In this document: piece after piece, positions 11,669 to 21,695 of the stretch
How the letters are laid out: each line of letters begins with the position of its first letter
How positions within the stretch are numbered: the stretch's first letter is position 1
Assembly (NCBI RefSeq): GCF_027887165.1
Contig: NC_077228.1
Location: 111,035,596-111,099,595 of the forward strand
DNA length: 64,000 nucleotides
From: Monodelphis domestica
Taxonomy: Eukaryota > Chordata > Mammalia > Didelphimorphia > Didelphidae
Direction: 5' to 3'
Program-made: the position numbers and the translations under genes
Notes under the pieces: generated by a model
The model's database searches: none
What the model was told of the DNA's origin: nothing
What the model saw: the letters and a program-made list of their open reading frames with translations, nothing else

Positions 11669-11684
11669 AATAATGTGATTATTG
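11669..11684 (+). repeat. Left target-site duplication of L1 copy 2
   Basis: AATAATGTGATTATTG, 16 bp, recurs exactly at 19218..19233. Joining the two flanks restores the expected 3' UTR of L1 copy 1, so this is the true insertion point. Confidence 0.95.
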
Positions 11685-13051
11685 GTTTCCGGTCAAGATG
11701 GCGGTGTAGAAGCAGCGAAAGTTCAGACCTCCGAAACCCTTCCCTACCGATCGCAAACAAAGTGCTCCTAGGCCACCGAAATTCAAGCTGAACAACAGGA
11801 TAGACCTGGGGAAATCTCCTCCTGGACCTGGATCAAAAGGTACCACACCCCAAAAGCCAGAACCCTAGATCACTCAGATCTAAGGGGTAGACAGAAAGAA
11901 GGTCCCAGGGCCCATCCCCCCCAACCCAGAGTGCTGAGCCCAAGGCAGCAGTGGGAACCTCAGGGCTCTGAGGACTCACCTTGAAAGCAACCCGAGCCAG
12001 TCTCCGGAGCGCCCAACACAGACGGCAGGGAAGCATAGAGAGAAGGGGGAAGCCTGTGGCCCCCTGGCTGGGTTCTTCCCTCTGGGTCTCGGGGGGAGGA
12101 CCCAGCTTCGGGGCACCAGCTGAGCCCAATCCCATCGGGAGCCCTCAGAGCTACTGAAAGGACAGAGGGCTCAGGGCTGGCAAAGGGGTGGCTCCGAAGA
12201 GCCTACCTTGAAAGTAACCCGGGCCAGTTTCTGGGCACTCAACACAGACTGAGGAAGAGGAGGTTGCTGCTTTTCTCTTTCTTCTTTTTTTTTGGCTCCG
12301 TGATCATTCAGCCCACACTACCTGAACCTAATCCCATCAGGAGCCATCAGAGTCCAGGCAAGCCACTACCCCTCCCCCCTTAGAGAGCAGGGTCTTCTGA
12401 AAGAACCAGTTGAACCTAATCCCATCAGGAGCCCTTAGAGCTGCTGAGAGGACGGAGAACTCAGGGCTGGCAAGGGGGGTGCTCCGGGGAGCTTTCCTTG
12501 AAAGTAACCCGGGCCAGTTTCCGGGCATTCAACACAGACTGTGGAAGAGGAGGTGGCTGCTTTGTTTTTTTTTCCCTTCCCTTTTTTGGCTCTGGGATCT
12601 TTCGGCCCACACCACCTGAACCTAATCTCATCAGGAGCCCTCAGAGTCCAGGCAAGCCACAACCCCTCCCCCCTTAGAGAGCTGGGTCTTCTGAAAAAAC
12701 AGAAACCTAGAGGCAAAGTCAAGATGGCAGCCTAGAAGGAGCATAGACCTGGCAGCCTGGCCAGAGCTTTAGAGATCCTCCATATCTGCTCCAGCCGTCC
12801 AGGAAGTTTAAAACTCAGAATAAACCCATCCCAAATAAGCTGAACTCAATCCCATCAAAAGTCTCCAGAACATAGGGAAGCCCAGGCTCCCCATCCATCC
12901 TCACTGACTGCTGAACTTTAAGCCAATCAAAAGCCTCCAGAGGACAGGAAAGCTCAAACCCCCAACAACCCTCCCTCAGAGATTACACCAAGAGATCCTC
13001 TGTTAAAGCTCCAAGAGGGGAGACTGATAGAAGTCCCTAAAAAACAAAAAA
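11685..13051 (+). promoter_or_regulatory. L1 copy 2 5' UTR and internal promoter region
   Basis: The 5' end, GGTCAAGATGGCGGTGTAGA, contains AAGATGGCGG, a good match to the YY1 site known at the start of human L1. A second start-like sequence, GTCAAGATGGCAGCCTAGA, lies at about 12718, just upstream of ORF1 and resembling the start of L1 copy 1. Between them lie G/C-rich repeated units. The layout suggests that a newer 5' end was added in front of an older one. Promoter function is inferred from the family, not shown. Confidence 0.75.
12122..12712 (+). repeat. Tandem ~290-bp monomers in the L1 5' UTR
   Basis: Two units of about 290 to 295 bp follow each other. Shared landmarks are CCCATC(A/G)GGAGCCCT at 12131 and 12421, TAACCCGGGCCAGTTT at about 12217 and 12507, and CTACCCCTCCCCCCTTAGAG against CAACCCCTCCCCCCTTAGAG at about 12366 and 12661. 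A partial, more diverged unit may lie at 11940..12121. Monomeric L1 promoters are known in mouse L1s; this one looks like an independent case. Confidence 0.8.
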
Positions 13052-14089
13052 ATGAGAGGAACAAGAGCACAGACAAATACAGGGAGGAAAGAAGGGGTGA
13101 ATTTGAACAAACAACAGAAACAGAAGAAAGAAACTACAATAGATAGCTACTACTCACCAAATGGAACAGAGGGGGAGAGATCAGCAAACGATAAACCAGA
13201 AATCCCAGCGAATTGGATACAGGCTGTGGAAGAACTCAAAACACAGCTAAGAGAGGCTGAAGACAATTGGGAAAAGAACTTAAAAATTAAGATAAGTCAT
13301 CTGGAAACAGAGGCACTTGAACTAAAACAAGAAAATAGTGTCCTGAAAGCCAAAATCATCCAGCTGGAAAATGAGGCAAAGGAGATGAAAGATGAAGCAA
13401 AGGAGATGAAAGACGAGATAAAGAGGATGAAAGACAGTCTTCAAAGAAACTCAGACCAGAAGGAAAAAGACGACCAAAAAGCCAAAGATGAAATCCAATC
13501 TTTAAGAACCCGAGTAAAACAACTAGAATCAAGTGACCTCACAAGGCAGCAGGACACTATAAGACAAAACAAAAAGAATGAAAAAATTGAGGAAAATGCG
13601 AAGCATCTCATTCACAAAACAGACGATTTAGAAAATCGTTCAAGAAGAGACAATTTAAGAATAATTGGACTACCAGAAGACCACGACAAAAGAAAAAGCC
13701 TGGACATAATACTAGAGGAAATTATCCAGGAAAACTGTCCCGAAATCCTAGAACAAGAGGGGAAAGTGGAGATTGAAAGAATCCACAGATCACCCCCTGT
13801 TTTTAACCCCCAACTGACAACACCAAGAAATGTTATAGCCAAATTCAAAAACAATCAGATAAAAGAACAGGTATTACAAGCTGCCAAAAAGAAACCATTC
13901 AGATACCATGGAAACATGGTGAGGATAACACAGGATCTGTCTGCATCCACACTGAAGGACCGAAAGGCATGGAATATGATATTCCGGAAAGCAAGGGAAC
14001 TAGGCCTACAGCCAAGAATAAAATACCCATCAAAACTGACTATATTCTATGGTCATTTAACACAACAGAGGAATTCCAAGCATTCATAA
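13052..14089 (+). CDS. L1 ORF1 protein, C-terminus out of frame
   Basis: The 345-codon frame encodes the L1 RNA-binding chaperone that trimerises on L1 RNA. Residues 1 to 50 are basic and polar. About 55 to 165 form a lysine/glutamate-rich coiled coil (EAKEMKDEAKEMKDEIKRMK). Residues 195 to 290 match the RRM-like core (DNLRIIGLPED at 200 to 210, then RSPPVFNPQLTTPRNVIAKF). About 290 to 333 begin the C-terminal domain (ITQDLSASTLKDRKAW, LGLQPRIKYPSKLTIFY). After residue 333 the frame ends in GHLTQQRNSKHS. Compared with L1 copy 1, 13 nt are missing between 14048 and 14049. The other frame, FNTTEEFQAFINKRPDLNR to a stop at 14163, looks like the native end, so the undamaged protein would have 374 residues. 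The start was chosen because the MRGxRAQTNxG reading is shared with copy 1. Confidence 0.9.
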   Translation: MRGTRAQTNTGRKEGVNLNKQQKQKKETTIDSYYSPNGTEGERSANDKPEIPANWIQAVEELKTQLREAEDNWEKNLKIKISHLETEALELKQENSVLKAKIIQLENEAKEMKDEAKEMKDEIKRMKDSLQRNSDQKEKDDQKAKDEIQSLRTRVKQLESSDLTRQQDTIRQNKKNEKIEENAKHLIHKTDDLENRSRRDNLRIIGLPEDHDKRKSLDIILEEIIQENCPEILEQEGKVEIERIHRSPPVFNPQLTTPRNVIAKFKNNQIKEQVLQAAKKKPFRYHGNMVRITQDLSASTLKDRKAWNMIFRKARELGLQPRIKYPSKLTIFYGHLTQQRNSKHS

Positions 14090-14875
14090 ATAAAAGACCA
14101 GACCTGAACAGAAAATTCGAAGTCCAACCACAGAATTCAAGAGAATCATCAAAAGGTAATTAAAAAAGAGGGGAAAAACAACAACAACAACAAAGGTTTT
14201 TTTTAAGAGACTCAATAAGTTAAAATGATATGTATCCCTATAAGAAAAGAGGTCATTGGCAACTCTTAAAAACTGTTGCTATCACCTAAGCAGCTAGAAG
14301 AACTACACTCAGAGGGAACAGTGACAAACTGTATAGGATGAAAGGACAAGACATAAATAGGTATATAGATATATGCATGCATAAATACATATACATGTGT
14401 ATGTATATATATACATGACTAAAGCTAAAAAAGAAAAGAGGTTATGACTAAAAGAAATGGGAAAAGAAACAAATGGGGGTAAATTTATATGTCACAAAGA
14501 AGCTCATGGCGGGAGGGGGGAGAACATCGATACACTGGAAGGGTAAAGAGGTCGGAGATAGGAAATATTCAACTCTTACGTACTTTGAAACTGACCCAAA
14601 GAGGGAAGAACAATCCAATCCATTGGGGAAGAGAATAGATTTGCGCCCTATAGAGGAGTAGAAGGGTAAAAAACAGACTGGTGGGGAGGGAAGCAGTACA
14701 AGGGAGGGAGAGGGTGGGGGGGGATTTTTTAAAAAGACTACAGGGGAAAATAAGGGAGGGAATTAGAAGGGAGGGGGGTAGAAAGGGAAATACAAGGGGG
14801 ACTGATTTAAAGTAAATCACTGGACTAAAAGGTAGAGCTGAAGAAGAAAGGTTAAAATTAGGGAAGGATATCAAA
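14090..14875 (+). other. Long L1 inter-ORF region
   Basis: There are 786 nt between the ORF1 stop and the ORF2 ATG, or 712 nt if the native ORF1 end at 14163 is used. Human L1 has only 63 nt. The stretch holds an alternating TATA/CATA segment at about 14358..14418 and a strongly purine-rich, G-run segment at about 14690..14800 (GGGAGGGAGAGGGTGGGGGG) that could form a G-quadruplex. L1 copy 1 shares the first half, so the spacing is a property of the lineage. Confidence 0.8.
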
Positions 14876-17800
14876 ATGCCAGGGAGTCCACAAGTGACAG
14901 TCATAACATTGAACGTGAATGGGATGAACTCACCCATAAAACGTAAACAAATAGAAGAATGGATTAGAATCCAAAACCCTACCATATGTTGTCTCCAAGA
15001 AACACACATGAGGCGGGTAGACACCCACAAGGTCAGAATTAAAGGATGGAGTAAGACCTTCTGGGCCTCAAGTGACAGAAAGAAGGCAGGAGTGGCAATC
15101 ATGATATCTGATAAAGCCAATGCAAAAATAGACCTGATCAAAAGGGATAGGGAAGGTTATTATATTTTGTTAAAAGGGACTTTAGATAATGAGGAAATAT
15201 CACTAATCAACATATATGCACCAAATAATATAGCACCCAAATTTCTAATGGAGAAACTAGGAGAATTGAAGGAAGAAATAGACAGTAAAACCATATTAGT
15301 GGGAGACTTGAACCAACCATTATCAAATTTAGATAAATCAAATCAAAAAATAAATAAGAAAGAGGTAAAAGAAGTGAACGAAATCTTAGAAAAATTAGAA
15401 TTAATAGACATATGGAGAAAAATAAATAGGGATAAAAAGGAATACACCTTCTTCTCAGCACCACATGGCACATTCACAAAGATTGACCATACATTAGGTC
15501 ACAGAAACATGGCACACAAATGCAGAAAAGCAGAAATAATAAATGCAGCCTTTTCAGACCACAAGGCAATAAAAATAACGATCAGTAATGGTACATGGAA
15601 AACCAAATCAAAAACTAATTGGAAACTAAACAATATGATACTCCAAAATCGTTTAGTTAGAGAAGAAATCATAGAAACAATTAATAATTTCATCGAGGAA
15701 AATGACAATGGCGAGACATCCTTTCAAACCTTTTGGGATGCAGCCAAAGCAGTAATCAGAGGTAAATTCATATCCCTGAGTGCATATATTAACAAACTAG
15801 GGAGAGCAGAGATCAATCAATTGGAAATGCAAATAAAAAAACTCGAAAGTGACCAAATTAAAAACCCCCAGCAGAAAACCAAACTAGAAATCCTAAAAAT
15901 TAAGGGAGAAATTAATAAAATTGAAAGTGATAGAACTATTGATTTAATAAATAAGACAAGAAGCTGGTACTTTGAAAAAACAAACAAAATAGGCAAAGTA
16001 CTGGTCAATCTAATTAAAAAAAGGAAGGAAGAAAAGCAAATTAACAGCATCAAAGATGAAAAGGGGGACATCACCTCTGAGGAAGAGGAAATTAAGGCAA
16101 TCATTAGAAATTACTTTGCCCAATTATATGGCAATAAATATACCAATTTAAGTGATATGGATGAATATATACAAAAATACAAACTGCCTAGACTAACAGA
16201 AGAGGAAATAGAATTCTTAAATAATCCCATATCAGAAAATGAAATCCACCAAGCCATCAAAGAACTTCCTAAGAAAAAATCCCCAGGGCCTGATGGATTC
16301 ACCAGTGAATTCTATCAAACATTCAGAGAACAGTTAATCCCAATACTATACAAACTATTTGACATAATAAGCAAAGAGGGAGTTCTACCAAACTCCTTTT
16401 ATGACACAAACATGGTACTGATTCCAAAACCAGGCAGGTCAAAAACAGAGAAAGAAAACTATAGGCCAATCTCCCTAATGAATATAGATGCAAAAATCTT
16501 AAATAGGATACTAGCAAAAAGACTTCAGCAAGTGATCAGAAGGGTCATCCACCATGATCAAGTAGGATTTATACCAGGGATGCAGGGCTGGTTCAATATT
16601 AGGAAAACCATCCACATAATTGACCACATTAACAAGCAAACCAACAAGAACCACATGATTATCTCAATAGATGCAGAAAAAGCCTTTGATAAAATACAAC
16701 ACCCATTCCTATTAAAAACACTAGAAAGCATAGGAATAGAAGGGTCATTCCTAAAAATAATAAACAGTATATATCTAAAACCATCAGCTAATATCATTTG
16801 CAATGGGGAGAAACTAGATGCATTCCCAATAAGATCAGGAGTGAAACAAGGATGCCCATTATCACCTCTATTATTTGACATCGTACTAGAAACACTAGCA
16901 GTAGCAATTAGAGAAGAAAAAGAAATTGAAGGCATCAAAATAGGCAAGGAGGAGACCAAGTTATCACTCTTTGCAGATGACATGATGGTCTACTTAAAGA
17001 ATCCTAGAGATTCAACCAAAAAGCTAATTGAAATAATCAACAACTTTAGCAAAGTTGCAGGATACAAAATAAACCCACATAAGTCATCAGCTTTTCTATA
17101 TATCTCCAACACAGCTCAGCAGCAAAAACTAGAAAGAGAAATCCCATTCAAAATCACCTTAGACAAAATAAAATACCTAGGAATCTACCTCGCAAGACAA
17201 ACACAGGAACTATATGAACACAACTACAAAACACTCGCCACACAACTAAAACTAGACTTGAGCAATTGGAAAAACATTAACTGCTCATGGGTAGGACGAG
17301 CCAACATAATAAAAATGACTATCCTGCCCAAACTTATTTATCTATTTAGTGCCATACCCATGGAACTCCCAAAAAATTTCTTTACTGATTTGGAAAAAAG
17401 CATAACAAAGTTCATTTGGAATAACAAAAGATCAAGGATATCCAGGGAAATAATGAAAAAAAACACTAATGAGGGGGGCCTAGCAGTCCCAGACCTCAAA
17501 CTATATTACAAAGCAGCAGTCATCAAAACAATTTGGTACTGGCTAAGAGACAGAAAGGAGGATCGGTGGAATAGACTGGGGGAAAGCGACCTCAGCCAGA
17601 TAGTATACGATAAACCCAAAGATCCCAGGTCTTGGGACAAAAATTCACTATTTGATAAGAACTGCTGGGAAAATTGGAAGACAGTGTGGGAGAGATTAGG
17701 AATTGATCAACACCTCACACCCTACACCAAGATAAATTCAAAATGGGTGAGTGACTTAAACATAAAGAAGGAAACCATAAGTAAATTGGGTAAACACAGA

Positions 17801-18682
17801 ATAGTATACATGTCAGACCTTTGGGAAGGGAAAGACTTTAAAACCAAGCAAGACATAGAGAGAATCACAAAATGTAAAATAAATAATTTCGACTACATCA
17901 AATTAAAAGGCTTTTGTACAAACAAAAGCAATGTAACTAAAATCAGAAGGAAAACAACAAGTTGGGAAAAAATCTTCATAAAAACCTCTGACAAAGGTTT
18001 AATTACTCAAATTTATAAAGAGCTAAATCAATTGTACAAAAAATCAAGCCATTCCCCAATTGATAAATGGGCAAGGGACATGGATAGACAGTTTTCAGAT
18101 AAAGAAATCAAAACTATTAATAAGCACATGAAGAAGTGCTCCACATCTCTTATAATCAGAGAGATGCAAATCAAAACAACTCTGAGGTATCACCTCACAC
18201 CTAGCAGATTGGCTAACATGACAGTTATGGAAAGTAATGAATGCTGGAGGGGATGTGGCAAAGTAGGGACATTAATTCATTGCTGGTGGAGTTGTGAACT
18301 GATCCAGCCATTCTGGAGGGCAATTTGGAACTATTCACAAAGGGCGATAAAAGAATGTCTACCCTTTGATCCAGCCATAGCACTGCTGGGTTTGTACCCC
18401 AAAGAGATAATGGACAAAAAGACTTGTACAAAAATATTCATAGCTGCGCTCTTTGTGGTGGCCAAAAATTGGAAAACGAGGGGATGCCCATCAATTGGGG
18501 AATGGCTGAACAAATTGTGGTATATGTTGGTGATGGAATACTATTGTGCTCAAAGGAATAATAAAGTGGAGGATTTCCATGTGAACTGGAACAACCTCCA
18601 GGAAGTGATGCAGAGCGAGAGGAGCAGAATCAGGAGAACATTGTACACAGAAAGTAATACACTGTGGTATAATCGAACGTAA
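14876..18682 (+). CDS. L1 ORF2 protein: endonuclease and reverse transcriptase
   Basis: The 1268-codon open frame encodes the L1 enzyme that nicks target DNA and reverse-transcribes L1 RNA at the nick. The N-terminal APE-like endonuclease spans about residues 5 to 235: [12 protein letters not shown] at the start, CLQETHMR near 40, GDLNQPLS near 143 and SDHKAI at 227 to 232. The reverse transcriptase spans about 480 to 780: [57 protein letters not shown] and the catalytic FADD at 699 to 702. The C-terminal C-x3-C-x7-H-x4-C motif uses C1123, C1127, H1135 and C1140. No internal stop or shift is seen. The length matches full L1 ORF2 proteins (human 1275). ATG 14876 precedes the conserved VITLNVNG start. 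Confidence 0.97.
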   Translation: MPGSPQVTVITLNVNGMNSPIKRKQIEEWIRIQNPTICCLQETHMRRVDTHKVRIKGWSKTFWASSDRKKAGVAIMISDKANAKIDLIKRDREGYYILLKGTLDNEEISLINIYAPNNIAPKFLMEKLGELKEEIDSKTILVGDLNQPLSNLDKSNQKINKKEVKEVNEILEKLELIDIWRKINRDKKEYTFFSAPHGTFTKIDHTLGHRNMAHKCRKAEIINAAFSDHKAIKITISNGTWKTKSKTNWKLNNMILQNRLVREEIIETINNFIEENDNGETSFQTFWDAAKAVIRGKFISLSAYINKLGRAEINQLEMQIKKLESDQIKNPQQKTKLEILKIKGEINKIESDRTIDLINKTRSWYFEKTNKIGKVLVNLIKKRKEEKQINSIKDEKGDITSEEEEIKAIIRNYFAQLYGNKYTNLSDMDEYIQKYKLPRLTEEEIEFLNNPISENEIHQAIKELPKKKSPGPDGFTSEFYQTFREQLIPILYKLFDIISKEGVLPNSFYDTNMVLIPKPGRSKTEKENYRPISLMNIDAKILNRILAKRLQQVIRRVIHHDQVGFIPGMQGWFNIRKTIHIIDHINKQTNKNHMIISIDAEKAFDKIQHPFLLKTLESIGIEGSFLKIINSIYLKPSANIICNGEKLDAFPIRSGVKQGCPLSPLLFDIVLETLAVAIREEKEIEGIKIGKEETKLSLFADDMMVYLKNPRDSTKKLIEIINNFSKVAGYKINPHKSSAFLYISNTAQQQKLEREIPFKITLDKIKYLGIYLARQTQELYEHNYKTLATQLKLDLSNWKNINCSWVGRANIIKMTILPKLIYLFSAIPMELPKNFFTDLEKSITKFIWNNKRSRISREIMKKNTNEGGLAVPDLKLYYKAAVIKTIWYWLRDRKEDRWNRLGESDLSQIVYDKPKDPRSWDKNSLFDKNCWENWKTVWERLGIDQHLTPYTKINSKWVSDLNIKKETISKLGKHRIVYMSDLWEGKDFKTKQDIERITKCKINNFDYIKLKGFCTNKSNVTKIRRKTTSWEKIFIKTSDKGLITQIYKELNQLYKKSSHSPIDKWARDMDRQFSDKEIKTINKHMKKCSTSLIIREMQIKTTLRYHLTPSRLANMTVMESNECWRGCGKVGTLIHCWWSCELIQPFWRAIWNYSQRAIKECLPFDPAIALLGLYPKEIMDKKTCTKIFIAALFVVAKNWKTRGCPSIGEWLNKLWYMLVMEYYCAQRNNKVEDFHVNWNNLQEVMQSERSRIRRTLYTESNTLWYNRT

Positions 18683-19021
18683 TGGACTTCTCCATTAGTG
18701 GTGGTGTAATGTCCCTGCACAATCTGCAGGGATCAAGGAGAAAAAAACACTATCCAAAAGCAGAGGACAAACTGAGGGAATAGAAACACCGAGGAAAAGC
18801 AACTGCCTGACTACAGTGGCTGAGGGGACATGACAGAGGAAAGACTCAGAGCGAACACTCTGATGCAAATACTAACAACATGGCAATGGGTTCAAGTCAA
18901 GAACACATATGATACCAGTGGAATCACACGTTGGCCACGGGGGGTGGGAGGGAGGAAAAGAAAAGGATCTTTGTCTTTAATGAAAAATGCATGGAAATGA
19001 TCAAATAAAATACTATAAAAT

Positions 19022-19078
<57 letters not shown>

Positions 19079-19079
19079 A
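18683..19079 (+). other. L1 copy 2 3' UTR and first tail
   Basis: The 3' UTR runs from the ORF2 stop through TCACACGTTGGCCACGGGGG and a purine-rich GGGAGGGAGGAAAAG segment to AAATAAAATACTATAAAATT. It closes with about 15 AAAT units, a patterned tail common in marsupial L1 copies. Confidence 0.85.
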
Positions 19080-19217
19080 AGCTGAAGGAGAGAGGAACCA
19101 GTTATTATAACAGTGTTATATCCAATTGTTAGAAAATATGAGTCCTTAAGAAGCAAAATAACTTGTCTTATATCACAAAATAATAAAATAAAAAATAAGA
19201 TTTAAACCTAAAAAAAA
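19080..19217 (+). other. Probable 3'-transduced flank of L1 copy 2
   Basis: About 130 bp of sequence unlike the L1 3' UTR lie between the AAAT tail and a second A run (19211..19219), which directly abuts the right target duplication. AATAAA occurs at 19182..19187, about 24 nt before the A run, a normal spacing for cleavage. This is the structure left when an L1 transcript reads past its own signal and carries source-locus sequence along. Confidence 0.85.
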
Positions 19218-19323
19218 AATAATGTGATTATTGTAACCAAGGAATAATGTTCTAAACTGACTAAATAAACTAATTCAAATAGACAAAAAAAATGTGAACA
19301 TCAAAAAGAAAAGAAAAGAAAAG

Positions 19324-19474
19324 AAAAACAGGGGATACAGAGAGAGACAAGCAGTCCCTGCCCTCAAGGTGCTTACATTCTAACAATCTAGGAAACATGC
19401 AAATAAATGGCATATATAACATCTATGCAGAAAAAAAATGGGTTACCTTGGAAAAGGCAGTAACAGTAAACTGA
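19324..19474 (+). repeat. Ancient repeat, right half, and flank
   Basis: This continues the repeat interrupted at 2080: AAAAACAGGGGATA (right target duplication of L1 copy 1), then CAGTCCCTGCCCTCAAGGTG and CTTACATTCTAAC. Nothing else is seen to 19474. Confidence 0.7.
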
Positions 19475-19657
19475 GGAACAGCTAGGTGCTTCAGTGGATT
19501 GAGAGTCAGACCTAGAGATGGGAGGTCTTGGTTTCAAATCTGGCTTCAGACACTTTCAGCCAGGTGACCCTGGGTAAGTCAACTAACCCCAATTGCCTAC
19601 TTCTTATCACTCTTCTGCTTTGGAACTAATACTTGGTATTGATGCTAAGACAGAAGG
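19475..19657 (+). mobile_element. Marsupial SINE, left part, split by a retroviral remnant
   Basis: The SINE runs from GAACAGCTAGGTGCTTCAGT to GATGCTAAGACAGAAGG, where the next element enters. Its last piece resumes at 21666 (AGAAGGTTATGGCTTTTTTT). Confidence 0.88.
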
Positions 19658-21665
19658 TGCTGGGAGCCATCAGACAATCATTGATCATCCCAGCCCTCTT
19701 TTGGGGGCAAGGATGTGTTTGTTTCCCCCCACCCCCACCAGGTACTCCCATACACACTTGGATTCCAGAAGGATTCACCGGTTCCTGCCATGACTCCCAT
19801 CCCAACAAGCCTGGAAGAATGCAGATATAGAGACTGTGCTAAAACAACAAGATGCTCTACCAATTTGGGGACAAATTGGGATACTTGCAGCCCAAGCAAA
19901 ACAAAGAATAGGCAAGCAACAATTTATGCCTCCTGATTGTACTAGCACCTTATTATTTGCCATGCTAGCCATTTTATCAGTACCCCCTGGTATTTCTGCC
20001 ATTGAAAGCCCCTTATCTGCCATTACTCATTTTTCTTTGTGGAAATTCATTGCTTCTCTCTCCCCCCTGCTCTAGTGACAAGAAAAGTTCCAAACCCATT
20101 CAAGCCTGTGCATTGATTATACAATGTGTTTTCCCCACAACTTATAGAAATTCTTGCTATGTATTTTAACAAATTGTCTTAATCCCTCCATTCCTGCTAT
20201 CATTGTATTTGTTGTTAAATAACCACCCTTTATTATGCTTCCTGTTAATATGACTATTGACTGGTATGATGGTCCAGACATTTATGCCCTATAATTAATT
20301 TCCAACAGTTTAAGCCATCCTAAACCATTGCACCCCTTATTGGATATCACTGCACTCATTACATCACTAGCAACCTTCCCTACAAGAAATCCACACTACA
20401 CAGACAAATCATGGATATCAGTCATTCTGGTACCTCCCTTTATTCAGCCTCATCCATTGCCAATTCATTTTATGACAGTATGTCCTCTTATCTACAACAG
20501 TGATTTGACCCATACCTATATTGCTTGTGGATTTGCTCTTGTCTTATTTTTTCTTATTCTTTTTTTGATTACCAGTCCTCATCTGATACCTAGGGTCCAC
20601 TATTCAGCAAGTCCAAATCGAACTGAAGTCACTTCAGCTCAAAAATAAAAAAGGGGGGATATGCTGGGAGCCATCAGACCATGATGCCTTGACAGAGTCA
20701 CACGTGGTAGCTAAGGAGACCACAGAGTGGTTGTTGGCAAGATGTGATTGCCCACCCAATCCCCCCTTTTCATTATCTCTTTCATCAATACCCCTTACCT
20801 ATGAATTGACATGATTATTATTCCCCCTGATCTCAAAAGAAATAATGCAAGAGCAAAACACCTGTACCCTAATTCCCCAAAACATCACCAAAAAGATCAG
20901 ACCCTCAAACCCAATCCCCAAAAGGCTATCATGGGTTAATTTATACTTAGGTGCATATTTCCCAGCAAAACCACAGCTACAGTCCAAACCCCGAACTTTC
21001 CCATTCACAGAAACCTATTCTCATGAAGCCAGCACACAAATCAATCACAGAGACTCATACAATAAGTACAAGAACATCAAGCTTCAATGTGCCTCAGTGA
21101 CTCAATTACACAAATCAGTAACTCAGGAACTCCCTAGTAAAAACCCTGAGAAATGACCAGTCTAAATTTGAATTGTGTTCCCAGTACTACCCCTCAACCT
21201 CAATGGTATGATTGAATAGTCTTTTAAGTTGAATTGTCTTTTAAAACTATTGATTAATTATTCCATTTTATTAAAAGCAATAAGTAATTTTCCTTGATTG
21301 TTTGTAAGCTCAAAACTTCTCACAGGATAATGAAAAAATTAAGCCACATGTGACAAAATAATTTATCTTATGTGCAACCTTTATTCTGTCTTTAATCACA
21401 ATACAAAAATATAGAATGTTAATCAAGTGATTTGTTAAAAGTTAATGTATCACTTTTCCAATTATCTCTCTTTGATTATGTGTATTTGAGTGCCAAGAAA
21501 ATGGGTATAAAAATAAAAACCAAGCCTGGGCATGGTGGAACAGCTCTCAGATGCAAAACAATCCTGTGGCTGTTATGATTAAGCTGTTTTCCCTTTGTTA
21601 TTTTTGTTGACTGACCTGTTGGGAAACCCTGAAGTCCCAAGCAAGGGTGGACTTTGCCCTCGGCA
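19658..21665 (+). mobile_element. Endogenous retrovirus fossil, class II (beta-like), broken
   Basis: It starts TGCTGGGAGCCATCAGAC and ends CCTCGGCA, and lies inside a SINE with a 6-bp AGAAGG duplication (19652..19657 and 21666..21671), the size typical of betaretroviruses. Recognised parts are a short 5' LTR start, an env-leader-like stretch at about 19.84 to 20.07 kb (MLLAALMI-like TLLFAMLAILSVPPGISA, comparable to the HERV-K env leader), a membrane-anchor-like stretch at about 20.51 to 20.58 kb (ACGFALVLFFLILFLI), a polypurine tract AAAAAAGGGGGG before 20662 and a 3' LTR. No gag, protease or pol was recognised. It is broken, with many breaks, and probably old. Confidence 0.78.
20662..21665 (+). 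repeat. 3' LTR of the class II remnant
   Basis: The LTR of about 1.0 kb starts TGCTGGGAGCCATCAGACCA just after the polypurine tract and ends CGGCA before AGAAGG. A promoter-like GGGTATAAAAATAAAAACC sits at about 21502..21520, leaving a short R-U5 of about 150 bp. The length and long U3 fit a betaretroviral LTR. Confidence 0.75.
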
Positions 21666-21695
21666 AGAAGGTTATGGCTTTTTTTTTTTAAGTAA
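21666..21695 (+). mobile_element. Marsupial SINE, right end
   Basis: AGAAGGTTATGGCTTTTTTT completes the SINE begun at 19475; its first six bases are the target duplication of the class II remnant. Confidence 0.75.

Larger units (their letters stand above)
9940..11684 (+). pseudogene. L1 copy 1: ORF2 remainder and 3' UTR
   Basis: From ATAG the L1 resumes at the GDLNLPLSELDKSNQK part of the endonuclease (compare 15300 in the young copy). A SINE interrupts it at 10514..10710. Near 10830..10885 the sequence jumps from the region matching about 15980 to that matching about 18120, so about 2.1 kb including the reverse transcriptase is gone. An A/T-rich filler (AAAATAATTAAAATAAATAA) sits at the join. 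The C-terminal zinc region and 3' UTR follow. The last 16 bases, 11669..11684, are the left target duplication of L1 copy 2. Confidence 0.88.
11685..19217 (+). mobile_element. Young near-intact LINE-1 (L1 copy 2)
   Basis: This is a 7.5-kb plus-strand L1 inserted in the 3' UTR of L1 copy 1, with an exact 16-bp target duplication (11669..11684 and 19218..19233). In order it has a 5' UTR of about 1.37 kb starting with an AAGATGGCGG motif, ORF1 (13052..14089), an unusually long inter-ORF region, an uninterrupted ORF2 (14876..18682), a 3' UTR, a first tail of AAAT repeats to 19079, about 130 bp of extra unique sequence, and a second short poly(A). The open 1268-codon ORF2 and perfect duplication indicate a recent insertion. 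ORF1 is probably defective at its end, so the copy as a whole is likely not autonomous. Confidence 0.95.
2081..19323 (+). mobile_element. Old full-length LINE-1 (L1 copy 1), carrying later insertions
   Basis: This L1 is flanked by a 14-bp target duplication, AAAAACAGGGGATA, at 2067..2080 and 19324..19337. Its own sequence lies in four pieces: 2081..4226 (5' UTR and ORF1), 5241..5636 (start of ORF2), 9940..11684 (more ORF2 and 3' UTR) and 19234..19323 (3' end with an AAAAG-type tail). The gaps are later insertions. It aligns piece by piece to the younger L1 at 11685..19217. ORF1 and ORF2 are broken by many stops and shifts, and ORF2 has a large internal loss near 10830..10885, so it is dead. 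The order of the pieces fixes the relative order of the insertions. Confidence 0.9.
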
